A stretch of DNA of 64,000 nt from Lytechinus pictus. Taxonomy: Eukaryota; Echinodermata; Echinoidea; Temnopleuroida; Toxopneustidae. The translations under genes and the position numbers were made by a program. The notes under the pieces were generated by a model. It was not told the DNA's origin, did not search any database, and saw only the letters and a program-made list of their open reading frames with translations. Shown piece after piece: positions 51,833 through 63,631 of this stretch. The DNA lies in assembly GCF_037042905.1 (NCBI RefSeq), contig NC_087254.1:23661103-23725102 (forward strand), in the 5' to 3' direction. The first letter of the stretch is position 1; every line of letters starts with the position of its first letter.

Positions 51833-54800
51833 GCGGCGGCGTCAACACCAAATCTTAACCTGAGGTTAAGTTTTTGAAATGACAGCATAACTTAGAAAGT
51901 ATATGGACCTAGTTCATGAAACTTGGCCATAAGGTTAATCAAGTATTACTAAACATCCTGCCTGAGTTTCATGTCACATGACCAAGGTCAAAGGTCATTT
52001 AGGGTCAATGAACTTAGACCATGTTGGGGGAATCAACATCAAAATCTTAACCTAAGGTTAAGTTTTTGAAATGTCATCATAACTTAGAAAATATATGGAC
52101 CTAGTTCATGAAACTTATACATAAGGTTAATCAAGTATCACTGAACATCCTGCATGAGTTTCACGTCACATGACCAAGGTCAAAGGTCATTTAGGGTCAA
52201 TGAACTTTGGCCGAATTGGGGGTATCTGTTGAATTACCATCATAACTTTAAAAGTTTATGGATCTGATTCATGAAACTTGGACATAATAGTAATCAAGTA
52301 TTACTGAACATCCTGTGCAAGTTTCAGGTCACATGATCAAGGTCAAAGGTCATTTAGGGTCAATGAACTTTGGCCAAATTGGGGTATTTGTTGAATTACA
52401 GCCATAAATTTGAAAGTGTGTTGGTCTAGTTCATAAAACTTGGACATAATAGTAATCAAGTATCACTGAACATCCTGTGCGAGTTTCAGGTCACATGATC
52501 AAGGTCAAAGGTCATGTAAGGTCAAAGAACTTTGGCCACGTTGGGGGTATTTGTTGAATTGCCATCATATCTCTATAAGTGTATTGGTCTAGTTCATAAA
52601 ACGTGGAAATAAGAGTAACCAAGTATCACTGAACATCTTGTGCGAGTTATAGTAGTTTTAAAAATCAGCACTGCTGCTATATTGAATCGCGTGATGCAGG
52701 TGAGACGGCCAGAGGCATTCCACTTGTTATTGAATTGTAATTATTATTGTTATTGATGTTACTAGTTTGTGAATTGAATTTGTTGTAAAGTTGATTGTGA
52801 ATTGATATAGGTATTGCAATTGAAATTGTTATCATCACTCATGTGCAAATTAGAATTTAATGGTAATTCAGGCTGCAAATAATCTTGAAGAGCTTGCTAA
52901 CCATAGACAGATGCAACAAAACGGGAAAGTCTGACTTGAGAGAGATTATAGACTAGAATAAAGGAATAGTAGGAAGGACAGTAATGCTATAAATAAATAA
53001 TAATCAAAAAGGCAATTTTTGGTGCTAAATTCGTTCACAATTTCATTTCAGTAAAACTGAGCGAGACAAAACAAAATAAAAAATAGGATTCAAACATGAA
53101 TCGTTTGAATTGAGAGAAGCCGTCAGTTCAAAGTATGATGGGGAATCAATATCATTGTATTCAATTGATCTATTCAGGGATCATTTCCAGGTTAAGAAAT
53201 TTTGTGATTTTTTTGAGCAACTTGTCCAACATCGCCTTGCGTTTGGGTGACTTTAGAGGTACATGTAAAATGAGACACATTTCTGAACTCGGAAAGAAAT
53301 ACATGCACAACGAAAATCCTTCCCTAATTAATTTATCCGTGACCAATTCCAAAGCGGAAAATGGGTCTCAGGAGATCATGAAGACTATGCCATGTCAATT
53401 GCCGTTTTCGCTACGTTCTCAGTACGCTGTACATAGCAGTCCTAATGCACCATGGCTATTTTTCTTTGATGCAGCAAGAACTGCATGGAGTTCTAGCATT
53501 GGTGTAATGGGGGTATGCTAGCCTACTAGGGCTGTGGAACAGAACATTACATTATTTCCACCTGCTGGAAGAGGAAATATATATTTCATAATTCATTCTT
53601 CAAACCAACTTAAATAATATGATTTGATTCATACATGCAGGCATAGTGGCATACATCTTCATTTCCCAACAATCATTGACAATATACCACTGAACTACAC
53701 AAGAATGGATATTGCTCTGCCTAATGGTGTACTTTATCTGGTGGAAGGGTATGTGGTCACACTCGGCTGCTGAAAATCAATAAGTTACTGATGTTATGTA
53801 ATCAGTGGTGCTTGTTAGGGCTTTTTATTATTGATCTTTAGTTATTTTTGTCTTTTATTGCATTTTCACACTAGTGGAAGACTATCTCTGTGGTTTCTGT
53901 ACAGTCTATGGTTTTGATTGAAGAGGAACTTGCAGAAGGGGGGAATCAAAGCTGCAAATATTGTTCATCACTTTAATAGAGTTGTGTTCTCATGCTTTTT
54001 TTCCATAATATGTGTATTCATATTTTTGCTAATAATCAGAAAGCATATACGGTCACATTTCATAAGTTGGGTATGCAAAGAGGGTGGCGGATGAACAATT
54101 TTCCACACGGTGCCATGGATAAATTGTTGTACATCACATCATCTTGACCAAATATATTGAGTAAGATCTCATTTTGAAGCTAGAACTTTAGGCTAAATAT
54201 ATTACTATAAATTAGATCAATACAATATCAGGAATAAAAACTATAGCACATTGATTTTGAAGTAATGGTTGGCAGGACCGGTGGATGCGGTGAATGATAG
54301 AATGTTAATCAAACTTAATTAACAACTTAATATAATATGTAATATGACATCAGCCTCATTTCTTGGCAGTTTAAAAGCAGGGAACAACTAAATGTTATCA
54401 AATTTGACATTTTTAAAATATGCAGGAATGAAATACATGTGTGTGTCAGCTCTGATCTGCAACCTAATCAATTAAGAAATTTGGTTAATTATCTAATTTT
54501 TAAACTTGATTTTTAGCACAAAAGTTGTGTATCATTTCAACAAACATTTCTACCCATGATGTAGTCATTTTGCCAAGCATAAAACAGTGACAGGCATTTT
54601 TGGGGCAAAAATGTGAAATTAGATATTGTTAATTAATTATTGTAATTAATATGCATACAATGACAGATGATTATTTGATTTTTGTTACAGATTTATTTAT
54701 CGATGTTAAAAGATTAAACTGCAAAACTACTAGGGTGATCCAATGTGGCATTAACTTTTGACACCATTTTATGTGCAGCAGGTCCAATTTGAGAAATCGC

Positions 54801-57800
54801 ATTTCAAAATTCAAATTTACATTGACATCTATGATGTAATAATTAGCTGTTAATTAGTCATTTTAAGGGGGAAAAAAGGTATTTGAGACTTAAAACTTTT
54901 TCATTATTTACAGAATGATATATCAAAAAATATTTTTTGGGGCAATTTTTACCCTGTTTGCTAAATTGGACCACCTTATGACATGCGGCCACATTCAACA
55001 TGTTTGAATATTTTAAAGGGGGAGTGAACTGTGTGTGGCCTCTCATTGACTATGTGTTATTAATGCATAGTCTTATACATTTTCAGATATCTACTACTGT
55101 ACATGTATAAACACTATAGAGAATAAATTGACCTATGATTGTATTTTAATAGAGAAACTAAAATGTTTTGAAAGGAAAAGTAATTGTTTTGCTACTTGGT
55201 AACATAAATATTACGGTATAAATGTATTGAGTAGTTAATGAGCAGGTTATCATTCAAATGGGTCTATATTACAAGACTACATTATGGGTCAGGAAACTGG
55301 CCAGGTATGAATAGTTGAGGACTCCAGATGGTGCTATTGGTTCCTGTCTGCTTCAAATGCAATTGTTGATGCCTTAAATTTTTTATTTTTTCATCTGGGT
55401 CTAGTTTCATAGAGACTTGTTATAATACATGTAAGAAACGCACAATTTCTATTACAAATGTAATACATGTATATCACCCAATCAGATTGGAGGATTTCAG
55501 AAGCTTTTAACTGTAATTGCAAATTTGTCATTATCTGCCCTGACCAGTTTGACCCAGGGCTGACTAAGACCTGTTCCTACACTGTGCATGAATATGCCTC
55601 AGTTATTGACGTATTCTAAAGTGTACATGCATATAAACGGCAATTACATTGGTAAAATGGTTACCAATGTTCATCAGTAATATTCCATAATATTGCAGTA
55701 AGATACTATCTAAAGCAGCCATTCTCAATTACTTTTTTTGAAGCGCCACATTTCATGTTGAGAATCTGTAATGCTCCACTGTCCATTGCGCAAACCAGCA
55801 ATGTATCAGCGGAGGATGTTCAGAGGCCCCTGGTGGGGGTCGAGGGGGCAGAGCCCCCAGACGTTTTGGAATATGAGGCCTTTTAAATTGCCCAGAGGGG
55901 CTCTAATTAATATCAACAGAAGAAATACAAATGCCAACAAACTACACAATATCAATAAAAAATATAAAAAAAGACCAGTGACTTTTTCCCAACATACCAA
56001 TGATACCACTAGTTCAGACTGTTCTGCCCCAGATATATTGGCTGAAGCAAGTGGCGTAATGAGTAAAAAAAAAATGAGGGGGCTAGATATTGCAGCTGAA
56101 GCAAAAATATTGAACTTTGCAATACAAATATCTATATTTTGACATAATATTAAGAAAATAATACAATATTCCACTCTTTCCCTTTCCTTTTCTTTCCCTT
56201 TCTCCTTTTTTTTCTTGGCTATGAAACACTTGGGGGCCCCCAATCGCCACACCCCCATCTGTACGCCAGTGGTTGAAGCTACGTTCCCCGATTTTGCAAG
56301 GGCTGAAAATTAGGCGTTGCACTGCACTAACGCCCCAACTGCCCCTCTCTCTCTATAACTCACGTGCAGTATCATTCATTCAGTTCATGTTAAAGGAGAA
56401 TGAAACTCTTGGAGCAAGTTAGCTTTTGTGAAAGCAGAAAAATCAAAGAATAAGATCAACAAAACTTTGAGTAAAATAGGACTAGCAATAAAAGAGTTAT
56501 GAGCATTTGAATGTCGAGATCACTAATGCTATGGAGATCCTCCCATTGGCAATGCGACCAAGATCTGTGATGTCACACACGTACAACTCTCCCATTCGGA
56601 CACTGAAAATATACCCCAAAACATCTCTTTTTGCTCATTCTAATCATATGACAAACGATTCATCAATGATATAATGTTGTGAAACCTCTGTACTTGTCAT
56701 CTCATAAAGAAAACACCTAACCTTGTGATAGACTCGAATAAAAGTGAGAATATAAGTGAAATAAGTACTAAAGTAATGAGGGAGTTGTACGTGTGTGATA
56801 TCACAGATCTTGGTCGCATTGCCGATGGGAGGATCTACATGGCACTAGTGATCTCAATATTCAAATGCTCATAACTTTCTTATTATTCTTTCAATCTTCC
56901 TCAAACTTTCAACAATATGTTTCTTTGATTTTTCTCTTTGATATGGATTCAGCTAGTTTCAAGGGTTTCATTCTCCTTTAAGCAAGAGTGTATGCAGGCA
57001 ATCACGGCAGACAATGCATCTGAGCATACATTTATTTCACTTTTATAACATCGGATTTTAATCGGCTTCGAAAACAAAGTTTCTGCTTGTTATGTCCCAA
57101 ATTCATAATCTTTTATGATCAGGATGTTCTTTGAATATCATATCATTTGATGTTTAACTCTTAACCAAAACGAATACTCTGGAAATGCAAAATTTCTCGC
57201 CGTTGAAATAGAAATCCTACAAACGGGGTTTTCAAATCACTTGTGCGGCACAAAAACTTTGTACAGCGTAGAATAAATAAAAAGGAGAACACCATCGATC
57301 CTCCATAATAGGAGTTATCAAGTGCTAAATTGGACAAAATTTGAGGAAATCAATTAGCAATTAAGTGTCAAGTAAAGAGTTTTTGTTTTCTCTTTGTATT
57401 AAAATGATCACCAAAACCTTATTGCCATGTTACTGGTAGATACATTTTTTCTCCCTTATTTTTCCTTTATTTTTTATACCGGCTCCCAAGCGCCACTCCG
57501 CAAGGCTCGGTGCGCCACAAGTGGCGCGCGCGCCACCTATTGAGAACCCCTGATCTAAAGGGTAATAGTCTACAGTACATGTAGTACTACAGTATGAACA
57601 ATAGGCCTATAATATTTCCTTGACACGCAGATCAAATTGTGGCATGTCTTGAAATGAGGGAGATTTGACATTGATGTGATATCTTTTGAATGCTATCCTG
57701 CAGTAAACCTTATTCCATGCAATGTGTGCTTCATTCGTTTAGAAATTAAGTTGATAATGTGAATACACCCATTTTGAAAGAGTTTTGCCATGAATTGGAA

Positions 57801-60800
57801 ACAACTGATGATGAATGCATGTTTAGGATGGCCCATAAATATTACATTTGACCTTTCGTACTGTATTGTAAAAGTTATACATGTACACAATGTCTATGAG
57901 TATGAGATGATAGCTTCATGCATATTATTGGGGCCTACTGAAAGAACCATCTCGCAAATTATAACAAATAATTCAAATTTACGACTTATTCCTTTCTTGG
58001 GTTATTGTTGCAGAATTGTATACATGTAGGGATATGTTTATGCAGGACTTCAATATATTCTTTAAAGTCCAAGCCCAACCCAATGTCAAGTCAAACAAGC
58101 ATGCTATTGCTGCTATTTTGATTTAATTTGGGATGTACATGTACATGTAAAACAGGGGAATGCATTTTGAAATACATGTATCATTTAAGTTTCATTTTGA
58201 TGCCTGTGTACATGTACATGCACAACAAAAAATGACTATGTCTATGGTTAGCAAGATTCAAGATTATTTGACTTTGCTTTTTCTTTTTTTTTCCCTCTTT
58301 ATGTAGGATGAAACTGGTGCCTATTTGATAGACCGAGATCCCATGTACTTCGGACCTGTATTAAATTATCTTAGACATGGAAAATTAGTTATCAATAAAG
58401 ACTTAGCAGAAGAAGGTAAATGAACATTTAAGTATTGGTGTGTTTTAACAGAATTATTATTTACATGTATCTAGTTGGCCATTTGGTAAATTGCCAGTTC
58501 GTCCACTGCCAACTCGTCCACTCATTACATGTACATGGGGTCAGATGCATAAAAAGTAGCAATTGCTGGCAAACAATCGCTTCAACCACAAGCAATAGCT
58601 AGCCAAGCAAAAGATCATGCTTCAGCAATTGCTTTATTTCATATGCATAACCCTTTGCTAGTGCTTGAACACTTTTCTTGCCTTCAGAAAGCAATTGCTA
58701 GTGGTTTGAACAATAATGACGTCACGCTCGGGCGAACACGACTCACAGAAAAGGCAGGACTCCAACGCGAAGGTGTGGCAGTGCAAATTACTGCTTCTTT
58801 CATATAACATCTTTTCCTCAGACGTGGTGTCAAACTAACTTGTTTCTTTTTGATATTTATATTTGTCATTTTATTTGCACTTAAATGTATTAGGAAGAAA
58901 ATGTACGTGTAGGCTACGGTACACCTTGGGGTTCTCTCACAGGTGCATAAACATGATTAAAAAACGTGAACGCCTGATCAAGCAAACGCTCCAGCTGCTC
59001 TGACAGAGCTTGAAGAAACCAAGCAAGTGCTTAAATGCACAAGCAAAATGTTCGCTTTCTGCATACCGTTACGCTTTTTAGCAATACCCGGTAGCTTTAT
59101 TGTCAAGGAAATGCTAGCAGTCAGTTAGCGATTGCTTGAACTTTAATACTAGTATAAGCATTTGCTCGCTTATTTTTATGCATATGGAATCAAGCAGAAG
59201 CCTAGAAAAAGCAATTGCTACTTTTTGTGCATCTGACCCATGGTCTACCTTCATTTAAACTAATGCCTTTCCGTCCAACATTTCGTCTACCAACTATTTT
59301 GTCAAATCATCACTTGGTCTAATTCACCAGTTGGTTTTTTGACCATATTGTCTAAGAACCAGTTGGTCTGATACTTGTTTTATTTTCATTCATTTTGCCC
59401 AATTAACACTCAGTCTAATTAGACCAAATGGTATATGGACTAAATGGCTATTTGACCAACTGGTTATTAGATGAAATGGTGACTGGATGAAATGGCAATT
59501 AGACCATGTGGATATTGGACAAACTGATGGTAGACCAAATGATAGTAGACAAGTTAGCAATTGGACAAATTGGCATTGGACCAAATGAAAATAAACCAGC
59601 CACTTGAATGGGCACTATATAGCCGCTGGTTTACATGTACTGCCCCAGCAATTGTTTCCAGTGGTGGGTGCATTCAGGAATTCTACCATGTAACCATTCC
59701 AATCACCTGGGTTGCTGTGCACAGCACAATTTAGATGAATTTCTTGTTCATACCATGGCTGGGACATTTAAACCCTCAACATTTTGAGTCAGACCTTGAC
59801 ATCCCCTTCAAGTACCAAGAAATCATGTTATATATATATATTATTTAAAGAATATTGAAATCATTAATACATACATGTACAGTGTATGCATCATAAATTC
59901 TCACTACCTGCTGTTTGGCCATCAGCCTAGAATACCAATTACCTATCAGACCATCATAATATTAATAGGAACCCATTTCTGGTTTACCAAATACCAATAG
60001 CAATGCCCATTATACTTTCTATTTCATTTTTAAAAGTGACACACTTCACTAATTACCATTTGTACAGTTAACTTGCCTCATTGGTACATGTAGGTAATAA
60101 TATACGAGGCAGACTTACAAATGAACCCCATTATTATGCCTCATGGGGTTTAGATGAAATTAATCTTTTAAATTGATGATGATCGAAAACCAGCAAGTTG
60201 AAAGGCAAATGCACAGTACTAATGGCATGTTTTACATGAAGCCCTACTAAATGTTGTGACATTTGACCCATCCAATGTGATGATAATCAGGTGATGAGGC
60301 ATACTTTAGGATTAATCAGATGTGTTAATTTGGGCTGTATAAATTTTTATTCATTCCATCTCTCGTTCTCTCTATCTTTTGATCTTAACCAAATCTCTAG
60401 ATTCTATTTCCCTCCTCTCTCTCTATCTCTCTCTCTCTCTTATCTCTCATCTCTCTCTCTTGTTTTTTTCTGTTTTTCTCTCTATCCCCTCTCGCATAAC
60501 TATAAGTTTCCATCATTCTCGAGGGCAAGACGTATGGTTCTTAAACACGCATCTGATTTTTATTTTTCACATTGTAGAAAGTCATTCAAGAACATCTGGA
60601 TTCACACTGTATATAATGCATTATTTCTGAAAATCTGCCGATTAAAAAACTCCACAATATGCCTACAATGTATATGCCTAGTAAATAATCTTTTATAGTA
60701 TTATACTAGTCTTTTGCACGCATGTTAACAATATTCAGAACCCACTTTGATCATTATTTTTAATTAGCACAAATTTGTCAAGCCGGCCATTGTTACAGTA

Positions 60801-63422
60801 CCATGACTTCCTGAGAAAGTCCTTATTTTGCTAAAAATGAAAGTGATCATAAATTATGTTCATAACCCAAAAATAAAATCACCAGTAGAAAAAGAAAAAA
60901 AGAAGACTAATAGGTCGGAAGTTTTAAAGCATTGTATGATACAGCATTATATTGTACACTGTACTGTACATTGGTTTTGATTTTATTGTTTTGTGGACTT
61001 TTGTCTTGAATATTTTATTCAGGTATTCTAGAGGAAGCAGAATTCTATAACATCACTGCATTAATAAAGCTTGTCAAGGAAAGAATGAAGGAAAGAGAAG
61101 CGAGGAATTCTCAGGTAAAACAGATTGTAGCCCATTCATAATACAGTGGTAGTATTTAGATACTGGTTGTAAAATGTGTAGATTGCCAAGTTGTCCTTAT
61201 TTGGTTTCATCTTGTATGATAAAAACAACCTGTTTAATACGTGTACTTGTAATTTGTTCTAATTGCCATGTAAAGCAGTATTGTCATCAGGTTTCAATGG
61301 GGATATCTTTTAGGCGCTTATCAACACAGTTACATGTATTTGATAAACCCACATTATGTATACATGTACATATTGTACTTGTATTATTAATGCACTGTAT
61401 GTTTCACACATTGCCTCATTTGGTAAAATGAATGTTTTGTTGTATCTACATCAGTAGGCCTATACAGTGTAAGATTCATGAACTGAGCCTACTACAAAGT
61501 ATGCTATCAAACTGTGAGCCAATTCTTTAACAAATATTTTTATAGGAATACTAAAATAAAATTCTGCTTTACTGGAAGCCTTGTGGTCAGAATAAAGTCT
61601 GAATCTGCTTCAAATTGCTTTTGATACACTATACTGGACATCTTAAAGATTTGGTATCAAGGAGAATTGTAATAGCCTGAAAATTGTAATATTCGTCCTC
61701 TATAAGAACTTTTACCGTTAATATTTCACAGGTTGAAAACTTGAAATGTTCATATATCAAAGGCTATTACAATTTTTCTCCAAAACAGGATCAGATAAGG
61801 ACCGTAAATGTCTAATGTGCGGCTGTGCACTGGCCTTAAGTATCCAGCAGAAATTAAGCATCCACCACTTTTCTACTTAATAGTATTGAAAAAAAAATGT
61901 TATTATTTCATTGCCTTTAAATGTTCCTGCTTTAACTTGTCTTGCTAGGCATTACAGGAAATGAATGACATAGATCATTGCTATCTAGATTAATGTGGAT
62001 CTCTCTGTAAATAAACTGAAAGGATTTATGGCTTCCTGTCTTCCGCAGGGTTCAAGAAAACATGTGTATCGGGTATTACAGTGTCAAGAGGAAGAACTCA
62101 CTCAGATGGTATCAACAATGTCGGATGGCTGGAGATTTGAGCAGGTAACCAATGATAACAACCCATATTGCATTAGATAGGCAAAGTTGATATGTAATAG
62201 AGTCCCAATATATCAAAACAACTCCCCAATGGATTAGAAAAAGAAAGTTGTTATTTTAATCTAGATTTGTGACCCCCTCCCCCTATAGCTGTTGTAGCTC
62301 ATATTTGTGAAAACAACCCCTACCCCTTGGATGATCTGTTTTAGCCCAGATTTTATGAGCAAAATAACAAAAATATAAATTTGAGTGTCTCATTTGAACA
62401 ATTCAGTTTGATAACGTATAAAAAAAATCTAAGTTGCAACACCCTAGTTACAAGTATCTGTAAATTTTTTGGTGTAGATCAGATCTTTTGCATCCTCCAT
62501 GTATATCTAAGGGGGGGGGGGTCAAATTGCATGTTCACTGCTCCATTGGATTGCCTGCGTCCTGTTCTGTGCAGCGTTCATAAAAGTTGAATAGCGATGA
62601 CAAACAAACGATCTGGTTTAGTTTGATCGGTTGTTAGAAAACTTTTCCTAGAATTCCAGCCGTTCATTTTCAATGATATAATCAATGATACTTGGCATGG
62701 ATGAATTTCTTCTTTGTACGGTCACAGAAGTATGCATCATAGAACAAAGGTGATGTCAGCAAACTATTAGTGTGCCAAAGAAAAGGAGAAATGAGTTAAC
62801 TTCCTTTCAGGATACTGTTTTAAAGTGTTTAAACTATCTCTCTCTTCTCCTGGCTTTATTCCAATTGGCATGATCTTCTTTCAACCAATTTGTGACAATG
62901 GGATGAAAATATTATGGTTTGGTCCAAGTCAGATTCTTAGGCAGAGCCCTATGTCAGAGAAAGAGTAGAAAAAGAAAATGCTCACAGCTCTCTGCCCATT
63001 TTAAGTTTTTTAGTGCAATGTGATGTTTGTACATATAAGCAAAATATTGGAATCGTATCACTTCTTCCATGTTTCTAATTTCTAGCATATAAAATGAATT
63101 TCTTTCTAGTTTTGATACATTAATTTAATTATTTTATTGTTTGTACAACAATGTAAAAATAGATAATAATCTTGCGAACTTGAAGAATAAATCTGATCAA
63201 ATTAGGCCTCAAAAGCACTTAATTAATTCATCTGTGCCAACAGTAACCAATTTTATGAATGTCAACTATAATTTTAATGCCCTTCCTATTCCTTTATAGC
63301 TGGTAAACATAGGTTCATCATATAATTACGGCAATGAGGACCAGTCAGAATTCTTATGTGTGGTGTCAAAGGAAGTCAACAATACGGGAGCATCAACGGG
63401 GGAGAACTCAGATAGGGCAAAG
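42937..63422 (+). CDS. KCTD5: KCTD5-like BTB/T1 protein (KCTD2/5/17 family), 5 exons, 3' end outside the window
   Basis: Exons 42937-43173, 58307-58415, 61023-61114, 62049-62144 and 63300-63422 join in frame into 219 residues; human KCTD5 has 234, so roughly a dozen C-terminal residues lie in a further exon. The N-terminal 35 or so residues are unconserved and polar. The BTB/T1 domain follows: [93 protein letters not shown]. The C-terminal domain has [26 protein letters not shown], and [20 protein letters not shown]. The start has a strong AAAATGG context. Relatives form pentamers that recruit cullin-3 and control G-beta-gamma turnover. Intron 1 is 15.1 kb and is the main home of repeats. KCTD2, 5 and 17 cannot be separated from this alone. 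Confidence 0.96.
44350..44434 (-). repeat. tRNA-like SINE head / tRNA pseudogene
   Basis: The minus strand reads TGTTGGCTCAGTTGGTAGAGC (A box) and, after an anticodon-arm region containing CTCATGA (Met-like CAT), GGAGTTCAAACCCCAGC (B box). The acceptor arms do not pair, so it is not a working tRNA. In KCTD5 intron 1. Confidence 0.6.
45009..45056. repeat. Nested palindrome, CACGGTTGGCGG
   Basis: CACGGTTGGCGG (45009-45020) pairs with CCGCCAACC (45024-45032) and again with CCGCCAACCGTG (45045-45056), so two alternative hairpins are possible. Confidence 0.6.
45060..47630. other. KCTD5 intron 1, mostly unassigned
   Basis: No gene or clear repeat. A less AT-rich patch near 46690-46810 contains CACGTG, TCTAATTAGTA and GCCAATCA, which could be regulatory sites; this is weak. 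Confidence 0.3.
47635..47678. repeat. Perfect 20-bp hairpin
   Basis: TTATTTGGAAGCCTCGGAAG, loop AAAA, then its exact complement. The flank begins the next inverted repeat four bases later. Confidence 0.9.
47682..47829. mobile_element. Small inverted-repeat element (CTCGGTCACATTTG ends)
   Basis: Ends CTCGGTCACATTTG and CAAATGTGACCGAG. The arms also share GGCGAGTCGAAAACAGCCGT with its complement, around a short AT-rich centre. About 148 bp; the right arm has an extra GTACGGCC insertion. Confidence 0.8.
48406..48849. mobile_element. 445-bp MITE, copy 2, with 9-bp target duplication
   Basis: Same ends and subterminal hairpins as 36730-37178. GGGATTGAC flanks it at 48397-48405 and 48850-48858. 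Confidence 0.82.
48860..49538. repeat. Tandem array with nuclear-receptor-like half sites, degraded copy
   Basis: About three units of roughly 165-190 bp share GACCTAGTTCATGAAACTTG, ATCAAGTATCACTGA, TTTCAGGTCACATGA and AAGGTCAAAGGT-like blocks. It ends ATGCAGGTGAGATTGCCAGA, as does the better copy at 51755-52728. The DR1 motifs here are mostly mutated. Confidence 0.75.
49539..51055. other. KCTD5 intron 1, nothing recognised
   Basis: AT-rich sequence with TACATGTA-like motifs. A short GCATTGTATTGCATTG tandem at about 51037-51057 is the only structure seen. Confidence 0.35.
51056..51654. mobile_element. TTAA fold-back MITE, family A (near-complete)
   Basis: Colinear with 38110-38711 from CAAGTCCATCCCAGG to GGGTGGACTTGTCCT. 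The left TTAA/AGG is degraded, and the right is followed by TTTAAT. Confidence 0.8.
51755..52728. repeat. Tandem array with four TCAAGGTCA/DR1 sites and inverted CACCTGCAT ends
   Basis: Begins GTCTCACCTGCATAGCAGAG, then a GGCGACGGCGGCG run (51799-51842), then about four and a half units of 165-192 bp. It ends ATGCAGGTGAGACGGCCAGA, so the termini are inverted relative to each other. Each unit carries AAGGTCAAAGGTCA at 51984, 52176, 52339 and 52501, followed by TTAGGGTCA or similar. In KCTD5 intron 1. Confidence 0.85.
52729..55700. other. KCTD5 intron 1, nothing firmly recognised
   Basis: AT-rich. A 128-codon open frame at 53135-53521 resembles nothing known to me and is probably chance. Confidence 0.35.
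55716..57552. mobile_element. hAT-like non-autonomous element with 8-bp target duplication
   Basis: ATCTAAAG at 55708-55715 and 57553-57560. Termini CAGCCATTCTCAA and TTGAGAACCCCTG are inverted repeats of the hAT type (CAG..TTCTCAA). GC-rich subterminal stretches (GGGGGTCGAGGGGGCAGAG; GGCGCGCGCGCCACC). No transposase recognised. It contains the family-B MITE at 56394-56977. Confidence 0.85.
56394..56977. mobile_element. TTAA fold-back MITE, family B (complete, 584 bp), inside the hAT-like element
   Basis: TTAA at 56390-56393 and 56978-56981. Same orientation as 19575-20158, with about ten differences by eye. Confidence 0.9.
58539..59238. mobile_element. 700-bp TIR element with CATGG 5-bp target duplication
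   Basis: Termini GGTCAGATGCATAAAAAGT and ACTTTTTGTGCATCTGACC are extended by AGCAATTGCT. CATGG flanks at 58534-58538 and 59239-59243. AGCAATTGCTAG-type palindromes recur through the element. It interrupts a minisatellite (58480-58530 continues at 59244). Confidence 0.82.
59244..59610. repeat. Minisatellite of GACCAAATGG / GTCTAATT-type units
   Basis: Many imperfect units of about 15-20 bp built on TTGGTCTAAT and its complement (AGACCAAATGG, GGACAAATTGG, TGGATGAAATGG). The left part lies at about 58480-58530, before the inserted element. Confidence 0.7.
59655..59795 (-). repeat. Degenerate SINE fragment
   Basis: CACCTGGGTTGCTGTGCACA, GAATTTCTTGTTCATACCATGG and CTGGGACATTTAAACCCTCAA align with the body and B-box of the full SINEs. 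Confidence 0.5.
60400..60490. repeat. CT-rich microsatellite
   Basis: TCTCTCTATCTCTCTCTCTC and similar runs in KCTD5 intron 2; the long open frames across it are products of the repeat. Confidence 0.85.
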
Positions 63423-63472
63423 GTAAGGGTATATTAATGTATGGGGCTAAGCAACATAACACAATATAATAA

Positions 63473-63612
63473 ATAATGCTTTATTTACCCAGAGTAGCCA
63501 CTACAGTTGGGAAACTGCTCTTCCAGCGTACCCTGTATCATATGATATGCTCTTATTACCCTTCTCCAATCTAAATGCCGAGCACCTAGCAAGAAGGCAG
63601 AAGGTTCCATTT
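63473..63612 (-). repeat. SINE 3'-part fragment
   Basis: TTTACCCAGAGTAGCCACTAC and CTGCTCTTCCAGCG match the 3' part of the SINE at 29793-30090. Just after KCTD5 exon 5. Confidence 0.6.
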
Positions 63613-63631
63613 TTATAAGTCTTTGGTATTA

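Noticed and set aside
53135-53521. 128-codon open frame
   Set aside because: No recognisable domain, no splice context, unlike any family I know; length is within chance in intronic DNA.
55771-56258. Overlapping plus and minus open frames of 120-150 codons
   Set aside because: Inside the hAT-like element; no transposase motifs in either frame.
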